Below are positions 7,880 through 15,911 of a DNA stretch of 36,459 bases, piece after piece. Position numbers and translations under genes: made by a program. Every line of letters begins with the position of its first letter. The stretch's first letter is position 1. This DNA comes from Clostridiaceae bacterium UBA6110. GTDB taxonomy: Bacteria > Bacillota > Clostridia > Clostridiales > Clostridiaceae. The notes beneath the pieces were generated by a model, which was not told the DNA's origin, did no database searches, and was given only the letters and a program-made list of their open reading frames with translations. The stretch lies in NCBI GenBank assembly GCA_002428415.1, contig DIWI01000001.1, forward strand, positions 1 to 36,459, read 5' to 3'.

Positions 7880-8575
7880 TTATTCACTTACCATTGCTTC
7901 CGCCATGACATCCATGGGATCCACGCAGGGCATGGAAAGAGATTCCTTATTGAGCACAAGACCGATTTCAGTGCATCCTAGGACCACAAGCTCGGCACCC
8001 TTCATTATTACATGCTCACCTGCTTCAACAAGCAATTTCACCGGCCTGCCTTCTGTCACTCCGCTCTTTATCCCAGTCCCCTCTCCATATATAGCCTCCA
8101 TTACATTATCCTTCTGGATATCAAGGTCAGGATAGATGAGCTCCAACCCTGTAAGATATTTGTCATATATCTTAGTGTTCATGGTTCCCGTAGTAGCCAG
8201 TATTCCGACCTTCCTGATTTCCGGAAAGTTAGTGTCTATATATTTCTTGAGCTCCTCAAGTGCATTCATGATCTTCATCTCTACGCCGCTTTGAATTTCA
8301 TCGAAAAAGTAGTGGGAGGTCATGCATGGGATGCATGCGATATCCACTCCCATTCTTTCAAGGTTCCTGGCAGTTTCGATTATCATGGGAACCGGATTCT
8401 CTCCAAGCCCAAGTATAGCCCTGGTCCTGTCAGGTATCTTCGGATTGCTGTCTATTATGATCCTGAAGTGTTCCTGGTCCTTTTTGACTTTTGTAGCCCT
8501 TATCATCTTCATGTAAAGCTGGGCTGTTGCTTCAGGCCCCATACCGCCTATAATTCCAAGTATCCTGTCTCTCAT
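7880..8575 (-). CDS. Aspartate/glutamate racemase family protein
   Basis: Cofactor-independent racemases of this family invert amino acids with two cysteines acting as general acid and base. The 231-residue protein has GIIGGMGPEAT at the N terminus, the first catalytic cysteine in IPCMTSH (Cys84) and the second in VVLGCTEIGL (Cys201). The usual CNT(A/S)H motif has Met in place of Asn, which may alter specificity. The ATG overlaps the stop of the MurE-like ligase gene by four bases (ATGA), so the two are translationally coupled. This suggests the racemase supplies a D-amino acid to that ligase. It could be aspartate, glutamate or broad-specificity; sequence alone does not decide. Confidence 0.88.
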   Translation of the reverse strand: MRDRILGIIGGMGPEATAQLYMKMIRATKVKKDQEHFRIIIDSNPKIPDRTRAILGLGENPVPMIIETARNLERMGVDIACIPCMTSHYFFDEIQSGVEMKIMNALEELKKYIDTNFPEIRKVGILATTGTMNTKIYDKYLTGLELIYPDLDIQKDNVMEAIYGEGTGIKSGVTEGRPVKLLVEAGEHVIMKGAELVVLGCTEIGLVLNKESLSMPCVDPMDVMAEAMVSE

Positions 8576-10137
8576 ATCTTCAAATTCTCCAATAACAAGG
8601 TTCTGTCCTTAAGTGGTCTAAGCAAATCATCTTCCGGCAGGTCTGGTCTCAGAGCCTTCATCATGTTCAGGGCAATTTCAGCTCCGTAATCCATTCCCTG
8701 AGATCCGGCAAGAAGAACCATATCTCCATTATCCGCCTTATTCAGTGCGTAGGCTATGGCGTCCTCGAGCTTTTTGAAAAGCGGTGTTTCAAGTCCTGAA
8801 TCCTTAAGGGCATCGAAATAAACCTCGAGTTCCTCAGGCTTTACTTCATCTTTCGGTCCTACAAGACCTTCGCTCACTGTGCCGATTATCTCATCCATTG
8901 GAAGAGTGTCCTTCCATTTCAGCAGAGTTTCGATATTCTCCCGGTTAACCGTAATACCCCGGTTCCCACGTATTGCGTAGACTATATGAAGTTTTTTACA
9001 ATCAGACTTTGCGATGCTTTCGAGTGTCACATCAATGTTCCTGCTGTTTGCAAAATGGTCATCTGCAATTATGAAATCCCTGTCATAGACATATTGGAAC
9101 CTTCTCTCAACCCCGGTAAATCTTTTAAGGGCAGCAGCTATCACATTCCTGTCCACCCCGTCTATGAGGGCCATGGCAATCACAGAAAGTGCGTTTGTTA
9201 TTGAATGAAACCCTGGAACGCCCAGCTCCACATGGAATGTACCTTTTTCAACCTTCCCCTCAAGACCGTCAAAATCCAAAGCAATGACAACCTCCATTGA
9301 AGCCCTTCCAGAGGAAAGGTCGTAGCTTGAGCAATGGATGTCCGCAGATTTGTCTGAAACAGAGTAGGTTATCACCCTTGCACGCGTCTTGCCAATCAGG
9401 CTCCTGGCATATTGATCATCGTAGTTGAGGACTGCATATGCCTTCTCGCCTGCACCTGTTATCAGACTCGATTTCGCCTCAAAGTATTTCTCAAAGCTTC
9501 CATGCTGGTCGATGTGCTCTCTGCTGAAATTATTGAATGCTACAATATCAAAATCAATGTCAGCAACCCTGTACTGCTCCAATGATGATGAGGATACTTC
9601 CATGGTTACCTTTTTCACGCCATTGTCTTTCATTTTTCTGAGACTAGCCTGCACAACCTTGGCATCCGGAGTCGTCATCGATGAAGGGATGTTTTCGTTT
9701 CCGTTCTTGATCCTTACGCTCCCAAAAAGTCCAGTAGTGCTTCCACTGTCTTCCAGGATGCTGTTAAGCATATATGAGGTCGTTGTCTTGCCGTTAGTAG
9801 CGGTTATACCAAATACCCGCATCTCTTTCGAAGGAGACCCATAGAAATTGCTGCAGATCCGAGAATGTGCACGCCTTGTATCTGCCACCTTTAACTGTGT
9901 GATCCCTAAATCATCGCTGAAGATTTCGACAACAGCACAGACCGCGCCTTTTGTTTCTGCATCCTTTAGGAACCTGTGCCCGTCACTATAGTGCCCTCTA
10001 ATGGCAGTAAAGAGAAATCCATTCGAAACTTCCCTTGAGCTTACAGTAATGTCTTCTATTTCTATATCTTCAGCGAAACCCCTTTTTTCTAGGACCTCGA
10101 CACCGTTCATCAATTCACCGATTTGCATAGCATTCAC
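8572..10137 (-). CDS. MurE-like Mur ligase of unknown substrate
   Basis: Mur ligases use ATP to join an amino acid to a carboxylate through an acyl-phosphate. The 521-residue protein has the MurE N-terminal domain (about 1-100), the P-loop GITATNGKTTT (110-120), the MEVSSSSLEQYR motif and the HGSFEKYFEAK segment with the lysine (222) normally carbamylated. The C-terminal domain departs from true MurE. The DYAHTPD-type motif is replaced by DDHFANSRNID (359-369), the FGCGGDRD region by YAIRGNRG, and no DNPR diaminopimelate-recognition motif is seen. It therefore looks like a paralogue, not the housekeeping murE, and no other peptidoglycan genes adjoin. The second ATG (10128) is an equally possible start. 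Its partner gene is an Asp/Glu-type racemase. Confidence 0.85.
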   Translation of the reverse strand: MNAMQIGELMNGVEVLEKRGFAEDIEIEDITVSSREVSNGFLFTAIRGHYSDGHRFLKDAETKGAVCAVVEIFSDDLGITQLKVADTRRAHSRICSNFYGSPSKEMRVFGITATNGKTTTSYMLNSILEDSGSTTGLFGSVRIKNGNENIPSSMTTPDAKVVQASLRKMKDNGVKKVTMEVSSSSLEQYRVADIDFDIVAFNNFSREHIDQHGSFEKYFEAKSSLITGAGEKAYAVLNYDDQYARSLIGKTRARVITYSVSDKSADIHCSSYDLSSGRASMEVVIALDFDGLEGKVEKGTFHVELGVPGFHSITNALSVIAMALIDGVDRNVIAAALKRFTGVERRFQYVYDRDFIIADDHFANSRNIDVTLESIAKSDCKKLHIVYAIRGNRGITVNRENIETLLKWKDTLPMDEIIGTVSEGLVGPKDEVKPEELEVYFDALKDSGLETPLFKKLEDAIAYALNKADNGDMVLLAGSQGMDYGAEIALNMMKALRPDLPEDDLLRPLKDRTLLLENLKI

Positions 10138-10256
10138 CCATCCTGAAAATTATCATCTAATTTTATCACATATTCACATCCTGGTGAATGAGGTTTGAAA
10201 ACCTAAGAAAATCATAAGAATGTCACAGAGAATGCAAAAATCGGACAAAATTCAAC

Positions 10257-10276
10257 GGGCACCCTGAAGGATGCCC
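10257..10276 (-). terminator. Likely terminator of aroA
   Basis: An eight-bp stem, GGGCATCC/GGGTGCCC with a TTCA loop on the minus strand, begins eight bases after the aroA stop codon. The following GUUGAAUUUUG tail is only moderately U-rich. Confidence 0.6.
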
Positions 10277-10283
10277 ATAATGT

Positions 10284-11534
10284 CTATCTGTTGCAAAGCA
10301 TATGCTCAAAATCATTGAAGAATTCAGGATAAGACTTGTTCACCGCTTCATAGCCGTCAATATAAACCTTGTCCTCGGACCTGAGTGCAGCCACTGAGGA
10401 AGCCATTACAATCCTATGGTCATTGAATGCGAACGATCTGCCTCCCTTAAGCATTTCCTTGCCTTCGATCACTATGTCCTCGCCATCCTCCCTGGCATCT
10501 CCTCCAAGGGAAGTTAGCATTGCCACTGTGGTCTTGATCCTGTCTGACTCCTTATACCTTAATCTCTTTCCGTTAAGCAGCCTTCCGGTACCCTTTGAGA
10601 GACTTAGAAGCACTCCAAGAATGGGGGTCAGATCAGGAGTCTGGGAGATATCAATGTCAATAGCCTTAAGGTCTGACCTTCTCGCTCTGAGTCCATCCTC
10701 AGTCTCTTCTATAACCCCACCCATGTCCCTTATTATCCTGACTATATCAGCGTCACCCTGGGCAGTATCCTTTTCAAGTCCGGTTACCGTAACATCCCCG
10801 CCAAGCACTCCTGCCGCCAGCATGAACGCTCCCTGAGAGTAGTCTCCCTCTATCTTGTAATCTCTCGCAATATAGCTCTGGTTGCCTTTGACGTGGAATG
10901 TATTGCCATCCCTCACAACTTCTATTCCGAAGTCATTCATGACCTTCAGTGTCATGTTGACATAGCCTTCAGATTCCAGTTCGCCTGTAACATTCAGTAC
11001 GCTGTCTCCATCAAGTATCGGAAGCACGAGCAGCATACCCGATATGAACTGGGAGCTGACATCCCCTCTCATGGTGAATTCGCCGCTTGAAAGCCTGCCC
11101 TTTACAACAAGGCTTTCAAGGCTATCCCTGTAGAGGACGATGTCAAGGTCCTTGAAGAGCTCCTCGTAGACAGTAAGCGGTCTCTTGAGAAGTCCTGTCT
11201 TGCATCTGAACTCGAATACTTCATCAAACAGGAGAGTTATTGGTATGAAGAACCTGAGCGTGGAACCTGATTCTTCCGGCTTCATCGTCCTGTCCCTGAA
11301 TTGTCCGAACTTCGTTGCGTCTATCGACAGCGACCTATCCGAAAAAATGAAATCTACACCAAGATCTTCCAGACACTTCAAGGTTGCCATGATGTCCAGT
11401 GACATGTCGAAATTGTCCAGCACACCTTTCCCTTTAGAAAGCGACAGAGCAATCAGAGCCCTGTGCCCGTAGGACTTCGATGCAGGGATTCGTACGGTTC
11501 CATTTACCTTTTTACAGTTTATCTCTTTGATCAT
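10284..11534 (-). CDS. aroA: 3-phosphoshikimate 1-carboxyvinyltransferase (EPSP synthase)
   Basis: AroA joins phosphoenolpyruvate to shikimate-3-phosphate in the aromatic amino acid pathway. The protein shows IPASKSYGHRALI near the N terminus (in place of the more common PGSKS), PEESGSTLRFF, the SSQFISGMLL segment and FNDHRIVMASSVAAL near the C terminus, as in clostridial AroA proteins. A GTG at 11543 could open the frame, but the AGGAG site is one base from it and ten from the ATG at 11534, so 11534 is chosen (416 residues). It stands alone: no other shikimate genes are nearby, which is unusual because clostridial aro genes are often clustered. Confidence 0.94.
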   Translation of the reverse strand: MIKEINCKKVNGTVRIPASKSYGHRALIALSLSKGKGVLDNFDMSLDIMATLKCLEDLGVDFIFSDRSLSIDATKFGQFRDRTMKPEESGSTLRFFIPITLLFDEVFEFRCKTGLLKRPLTVYEELFKDLDIVLYRDSLESLVVKGRLSSGEFTMRGDVSSQFISGMLLVLPILDGDSVLNVTGELESEGYVNMTLKVMNDFGIEVVRDGNTFHVKGNQSYIARDYKIEGDYSQGAFMLAAGVLGGDVTVTGLEKDTAQGDADIVRIIRDMGGVIEETEDGLRARRSDLKAIDIDISQTPDLTPILGVLLSLSKGTGRLLNGKRLRYKESDRIKTTVAMLTSLGGDAREDGEDIVIEGKEMLKGGRSFAFNDHRIVMASSVAALRSEDKVYIDGYEAVNKSYPEFFNDFEHMLCNR

Positions 11535-11683
11535 TTGTACCACGCTCCTATTTCCACTCAGTATTCGTCTTATCTCATTGTAAGGGCTTTAGGAATATTT
11601 ACAAACAAAATGTCAATTTTATAACAAATCGTTAATATTTTATTCATATGACTTCGAATTCCAGAAGAAAGGTTGTGTTACAA

Positions 11684-12814
11684 TCATACGGTCTCGAAAC
11701 GCTCAAGTACTTCCATCAGGAATTCACCATCCCTGTAGAATACCTCTCCATCTGCAGATACGGAGCCCCCTTTTCTGAGGTCCCCTATCATGTCCCAATG
11801 CACTGAAGAGCTGTTTTTCCCACCAGCCTCCGGCATGGAGTCTCCTATGGCCATATGGAAGGTACCGCCGATCTTTTCATCAAAAAGCGTATTCTTTGTA
11901 AAGTCCTTAATTCCGTAATTGGTCCCTATGGCAACCTCACCGAAGAATCTTGAGCCGTCATCCGTATCGAGGACATTTTGAAGAAGGTCCTGCCCCTCAT
12001 CAGCGAAGGCCTCGACAACCCTTCCATTCACCACTTCAAGTCTTATCCCGCGTATCTCCTTGCCTGCATAGATAAGTGGGAAGGTAAAGGAAACATGTCC
12101 GTTTATCTCTTCATGGACAGGTGAAGTAAAAATTTCACCATCAGGAAAATTCTGCCTTCCATCGCAGTTGATCCATTTTCTGCCAGAAACTGAAACCTTT
12201 ATGTCCGTGCCTTCAGATAATATATGAAGCTCCTTTTTTGTATCAAGGTACCTGACCCATCTCTCCTGTACCTCACTTATCCTTTTCCATTCAGCTACAG
12301 GGTCATCCTTGTCAAGAAGTCCTGCTCCATATACGAAATCCTCGTAGTCTTCCAGGCTCATTCCGGCTTCCTGGGCATCGGCGAAGGTCGGGAACTGGGT
12401 ACCGCACCATCTCATGCTGCCGTCTCCAGTCCTCTCGGTGTATATCTTCCTCCATGACGCGGCTCCCCTTGCTGCGGATTTGATATTTTCAGAAGGAACC
12501 GAAGAAGCATATTTGAGGTTTCTTGATCCCCATGCAGTAAGCCACACGTCTACCTTTGCCATCATAGCCTTCTGGAGTTCGTTCTCCTTCTCAAGCTGCT
12601 CTTCAGTTGAGTTCTTAAGCACAATCTCCTGGATCTCATCCGATGTCAGAACGGTCTCGACATGGGCGCCAGCCCTTACCGCCGCTTTGACTACTTCCTT
12701 TGCCCACGGCAGTGCTACCTCATCGCATCTGACATATACAAAGTCCCCCTCCTTGACCTCAGTCGAATAGCCTACGAGAAGCTTTGCAAGCTTTTCCAGT
12801 CTTTCGTCCTTCAT
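11684..12814 (-). CDS. M29-family metallo-aminopeptidase
   Basis: M29 aminopeptidases (AmpS, PepS, thermophilic aminopeptidase T) are cytosolic two-metal exopeptidases. The 376-residue product has the family's metal-binding region in the C-terminal half: PDGEIF (about 225-230), GEVAIGTN with Glu293, GGTFHMAIG with His320 and SSVHWDMI with His339 and Asp341. It is slightly shorter than the usual 400-410 residues. The gene begins three bases after the stop of the EamA transporter gene and uses an AAGGGG site overlapping that stop, so the two are co-transcribed. A role in recycling peptides or releasing exported amino acids is inference. Confidence 0.93.
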   Translation of the reverse strand: MKDERLEKLAKLLVGYSTEVKEGDFVYVRCDEVALPWAKEVVKAAVRAGAHVETVLTSDEIQEIVLKNSTEEQLEKENELQKAMMAKVDVWLTAWGSRNLKYASSVPSENIKSAARGAASWRKIYTERTGDGSMRWCGTQFPTFADAQEAGMSLEDYEDFVYGAGLLDKDDPVAEWKRISEVQERWVRYLDTKKELHILSEGTDIKVSVSGRKWINCDGRQNFPDGEIFTSPVHEEINGHVSFTFPLIYAGKEIRGIRLEVVNGRVVEAFADEGQDLLQNVLDTDDGSRFFGEVAIGTNYGIKDFTKNTLFDEKIGGTFHMAIGDSMPEAGGKNSSSVHWDMIGDLRKGGSVSADGEVFYRDGEFLMEVLERFETV

Positions 12815-12817
12815 TGT

Positions 12818-13675
12818 CTACCCCTTTCTGTTCACAAGGAACACCCCGATTATGATTACAGCAGCCCCTGCAATCTGCAGAGGGAACACAGCTTCCTTCA
12901 ATATGAATATAGATACCGCGACGCTGATTGCAGGTTCCAGGTTGATGTATGCGGTAGCTTTGACACTCCCCAGTGCCTTCAGGCAATAGAGGTAAAGATT
13001 ATACCCGACAAAAGTGCATACTATCGAAAGGTAGAGGAGATGAAATATCCCTGTCGGACTCAATGGCTGCAAGCCAGTCTTGAGAATAATCGGCGACAGG
13101 AACAGCGTCCCCCAGGCATTTGTGTGAAATGAGGCCTCCATCGGAGAATAGCTTCCCTTGAGATTGCTCATGAGAAGTGTGTACGCTACCCATGAAAGTG
13201 CTGCACCAAGTACCAGAAGGTCACCTAAAGTTCCGGATGAGAAAAGCGAAAAATTTTCCTTCGCAAGCACAATAAGTGCTATTCCGGCAACAGACATCGA
13301 CACACCTGCAACCTTCCATCTGTCGAGCCTGATTTTCAGCACCAAAGAATTCACGAGCAGGGTAATTACTGGAATCGTGGATATTATGATTGCGACATTG
13401 GCAGTAGTTGTCAGCTTTACCCCAATGTTCTGAAATGTGAAGTATGTCGCGACTCCAAAAAGGCCTCCCATTATGAATCTAAACCTGTCTTCTTTAAGGA
13501 CCCTTTTCCCTTTTCCCAAGGCGAACACAGCCATTATTGCTGTTGAAATGGCAAACCTATAGAATGCCGAAAGCACCGGGTCTATCTCATTAACCACAAA
13601 TCTTATGCTGAGATAGCTGAGTCCCCAGATTACCATCAGTACGACAGCCGCAGCGTGCGGCAAAACCTTTTTCAT
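12818..13675 (-). CDS. EamA-domain (drug/metabolite transporter superfamily) permease
   Basis: The product is a very hydrophobic protein of about 285 residues with ten predicted transmembrane helices arranged as two EamA repeats. It contains the typical IWGLSYLSIRFVV in helix 1 and a proline/glutamate-containing LEPAISV motif near the end, seen in RhaT/YdcZ-type exporters. Members export amino acids, nucleosides or other metabolites; the substrate cannot be read from sequence. A GTG further upstream (13702) has no binding site, while the ATG at 13675 follows GGAGG, so 13675 is chosen. It is the first gene of a two-gene unit with the M29 aminopeptidase, suggesting amino acid export. Confidence 0.9.
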   Translation of the reverse strand: MKKVLPHAAAVVLMVIWGLSYLSIRFVVNEIDPVLSAFYRFAISTAIMAVFALGKGKRVLKEDRFRFIMGGLFGVATYFTFQNIGVKLTTTANVAIIISTIPVITLLVNSLVLKIRLDRWKVAGVSMSVAGIALIVLAKENFSLFSSGTLGDLLVLGAALSWVAYTLLMSNLKGSYSPMEASFHTNAWGTLFLSPIILKTGLQPLSPTGIFHLLYLSIVCTFVGYNLYLYCLKALGSVKATAYINLEPAISVAVSIFILKEAVFPLQIAGAAVIIIGVFLVNRKG

Positions 13676-13765
13676 GTTACCTCCAGATTGCCAATTGGCC
13701 ACAAGCCTATTCTAACCTATATCGGGACTATATAAAACCTTCTATCAAAAGGATTCGGACATATG

Positions 13766-13797
13766 AAAAAATCCGATACAAACGTATCGGATTTTTT
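13766..13797 (-). terminator. Terminator after tRNA-Lys
   Basis: The stem ATCCGATAC/GTATCGGAT with a four-base loop is flanked by A-run and T-run on both sides (extended stem AAAAA/TTTTT). It lies directly downstream of the tRNA on the minus strand and could also work for plus-strand transcripts. Confidence 0.85.
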
Positions 13798-13799
13798 GA

Positions 13800-13875
13800 T
13801 GGTGGTCGATCAGGGGTTCGAACCCTGGGCCCTACGATTAAGAGTCGCATGCTCTACCGGCTGAGCTAATCGACC
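13800..13875 (-). tRNA. tRNA-Lys (anticodon CUU)
   Basis: The minus strand folds into a canonical 76-nt cloverleaf: acceptor GGTCGAT/ATCGACC, D stem GCTC/GAGC, anticodon stem TGCGA/TCGTA with loop CTCTTAA (anticodon CUU, reading AAG), a five-base variable region, T stem CAGGG/CCCTG with TTCGAAC loop, discriminator A and an encoded CCA. A terminator follows at once, so it is a single-gene unit. Confidence 0.97.
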
Positions 13876-14011
13876 GCGGTTTTTACTGACAAAGATTATT
13901 ATACTTACCTGACCATATAATGTCAACAAAAAAAATCATATTTTTTCGAGGCTTTTTCCCATCCTTTCCTCGGCTACAGATGTCCTCCAATTACAGGTAG
14001 ATATAAAAGGG

Positions 14012-14041
14012 GGAGGCACGGGACAAAAGCCGCATGCCTCC
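14012..14041 (-). terminator. Second (distal) terminator of the catabolic operon
   Basis: On the minus strand GGAGGCA/TGCCTCC arms, with inner CGG/CCG pairing, enclose an A/T-containing loop and are followed by CCCTTTTATAT. It lies about 20 bases beyond the garR stop and forms a tandem with the hairpin that overlaps that stop. Confidence 0.7.
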
Positions 14042-14044
14042 GGT

Positions 14045-14071
14045 AAAAAAGACTGGGAGTATCAGTCTTTT
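14045..14071 (-). terminator. First terminator, overlapping the garR stop codon
   Basis: AAAAGACTG/CAGTCTTTT arms (14063-14071 and 14047-14055) with a seven-base loop run into a T-tract on the minus strand. The left arm contains the last codons of garR, so termination is immediately coupled to the end of the ten-gene operon. Confidence 0.8.
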
Positions 14072-14955
14072 CTGATGGCAGTTCCTGAAACCTTCTCATA
14101 GTATCTGGCTATGGCAGAATGGTCGCTTTGACCTTCTCCATCGGCCTTAAGCACCTGAAGCATCTGCTGAACGCTTGCCGTCAGTGGAAGCGGAGCTCCC
14201 GCTGCGGCACCTGTATCCAGTGCATTTGTCAGGTCCTTGATATGCAGGTCTATCTTGAAGCCTGGCTTGAAGTTACCTTCAAGTATCATTGGTGCCTTGG
14301 CATTCATTACCGTGCTTCCTGCAAGTCCGCCCTTGATGGCATTGAATACCTTCTCAACATCAGCACCGGCTTTTTTCGCAAGAAGCAGGCCTTCGCTGAG
14401 CGCAGCTATATTTAGAGCAACTATTATCTGGTTTGTGAGCTTGCAGGTATTACCGCTTCCTATAGGTCCGACAAGAAGAGCAGACGCTCCCATAACGTCG
14501 AACAGCGGCTTAGCCTCATTGAAATCTACTTCGCTTCCTCCAACCATTATCGCGAGGGATCCATCTATTGCCTTAGGCTCTCCTCCTGATACAGGAGCAT
14601 CGATCATCCTTAGCTTCTTCTCAGACAGAGCCTTCTCCATCTCCTTTGAGGCATCCGGTGCAATGGAGCTCATGTCGACAACCAGGGTGCCTTCAGCAGC
14701 GCTTTCGAGTATTCCTCCTTCACCAAGGACAACAGCTTTGACATGAGGAGAATTGGGGAGCATTGTAATTATCAGGCTGCAGTCCCTTGCAACCTCAGAT
14801 ATGCTTGCACCTTCCTCAGCTCCGGATGAAACAAGATCAGCTACTGCCGATTTGTTCAGGTCATATACCTTCAGACTGTATCCAGCCTTAAGAAGGTTCT
14901 TCGCCATGGGCCTCCCCATTATTCCAAGTCCTATGAATCCAATTTTTTTATTCAT
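14062..14955 (-). CDS. garR: Tartronate semialdehyde reductase (2-hydroxy-3-oxopropionate reductase)
   Basis: The enzyme reduces tartronate semialdehyde to D-glycerate with NAD(P)H. The 297-residue protein is closely similar to E. coli GarR. It has the Rossmann motif GFIGLGIMGRPM (6-17), substrate motif DAPVSGGEPKA (119-129) with SGG at 123-125, the GSGNTCKLTNQ segment with catalytic Lys172 and Asn175, the FKPGFKIDLHIKDL block and the C-terminal DHSAIARYYEK. The last block is characteristic of GarR/GlxR within the beta-hydroxyacid dehydrogenase family. It is the last gene of the operon, preceded by the split transketolase and followed by tandem terminators. The usual partners (glucarate aldolase, Gcl, Hyi, glycerate kinase) are absent, so tartronate semialdehyde must come from another reaction in this operon. 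Confidence 0.92.
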   Translation of the reverse strand: MNKKIGFIGLGIMGRPMAKNLLKAGYSLKVYDLNKSAVADLVSSGAEEGASISEVARDCSLIITMLPNSPHVKAVVLGEGGILESAAEGTLVVDMSSIAPDASKEMEKALSEKKLRMIDAPVSGGEPKAIDGSLAIMVGGSEVDFNEAKPLFDVMGASALLVGPIGSGNTCKLTNQIIVALNIAALSEGLLLAKKAGADVEKVFNAIKGGLAGSTVMNAKAPMILEGNFKPGFKIDLHIKDLTNALDTGAAAGAPLPLTASVQQMLQVLKADGEGQSDHSAIARYYEKVSGTAIRKD

Positions 14956-14964
14956 TGATTCCTC

Positions 14965-15897
14965 CTATTGAAGCGAAACGATAGTTTCTATTGCCTCTAA
15001 AACCCTCTCAGTGGTCAGGTTCTGGTATTTGAGAATGTCACTATAGCTGTGTGCGCTCCTTCCGAAGCAGTCCTGTATTCCTACGAACTCAATCGGAAGC
15101 CTCTCAAGCCTCAGGGCTTCCGCTATCGCGCTGCCAAGACCACCTACAATGCTGTGCTCTTCAGCAGTTACGACGCCTCTGGCTCCCTTTACAAGCTCCT
15201 TGATCCTGTTCTGGTCAAGCGGCTTTATGGTGCTTATGTTCACGACCTTTACAGACACCATGCCTTCAAGCTGCCTCGCAGCTTCCATGGCAAGAGTCAG
15301 CATATAGCCAGTTGCGAAAAGAACCACCTCTGTGCCCTCTTTAAGAACCGAAGGCACACCTATCTCAAAAGGTGCGTCTGAGGACGTGACATTTGGATAG
15401 TCATTCCTGTTAAGCCTTATGTAGCATGGTCCGTTGTATTCAGCCAGTGCTCTGACTGCCTTCACTGTCTCATTGGCATCCGCTGGACAAAGCACAGTCA
15501 TATTGGGTATAGCCCTCATTATCGCCATGTCCTCTACCGACTGATGTGTTGATCCGTCTCCGAAATCCGATACTCCCGCTGAGGATCCGCATATCTTGAC
15601 GTTGAGCTTTCCGATTGCTATTGTCTGCCTGATCTGGTCATAAGCCCTGCCAGAAGCGAATACAGCGAATGTATTTACAAAAGGTATCTTTCCAGTCTGA
15701 GCAAGGCCTGCAGCGACAGAGGTCATGTTAGCCTCTGCGATTCCCATCTCCACATGCCTGTCCGGAAAGCTCTCCTCGAACAGCTTGCCTCTTGTTGAAC
15801 CTCCAAGGTCCGCATCAAGTATGACAATGTTCCTGTTTACCTTTCCAAGTTCTACAAGGGTCGTGCCATATGCTTCTCTCTGATTTGTATGTTCCAT
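14965..15897 (-). CDS. Transketolase, C-terminal subunit
   Basis: Transketolases move a two-carbon ketol unit between sugars using thiamine diphosphate. This 310-residue subunit carries the pyrimidine-binding domain and the C-terminal domain: DADLGGSTRG, the catalytic glutamate in RHVEMGIAEANM, VCPAD-like and the TAEEHSIVGGLGSAIAE block. It is encoded apart from the N-terminal domain (next upstream gene, 14 bases away), as in split transketolases found in catabolic operons such as those for apiose or sulfoquinovose. An AGGAGG site lies eight bases before the ATG. Its position before garR suggests that it handles a sugar-acid intermediate and not the pentose phosphate pathway. Confidence 0.93.
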   Translation of the reverse strand: MEHTNQREAYGTTLVELGKVNRNIVILDADLGGSTRGKLFEESFPDRHVEMGIAEANMTSVAAGLAQTGKIPFVNTFAVFASGRAYDQIRQTIAIGKLNVKICGSSAGVSDFGDGSTHQSVEDMAIMRAIPNMTVLCPADANETVKAVRALAEYNGPCYIRLNRNDYPNVTSSDAPFEIGVPSVLKEGTEVVLFATGYMLTLAMEAARQLEGMVSVKVVNISTIKPLDQNRIKELVKGARGVVTAEEHSIVGGLGSAIAEALRLERLPIEFVGIQDCFGRSAHSYSDILKYQNLTTERVLEAIETIVSLQ

Positions 15898-15911
15898 GAT
15901 GGTATCCTCCT

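Noticed and set aside
8572..10137. Calling the ligase housekeeping MurE
   Set aside because: The C-terminal amino acid selection motifs are not those of MurE, and there are no division or cell-wall genes beside it; its only partner is a racemase.
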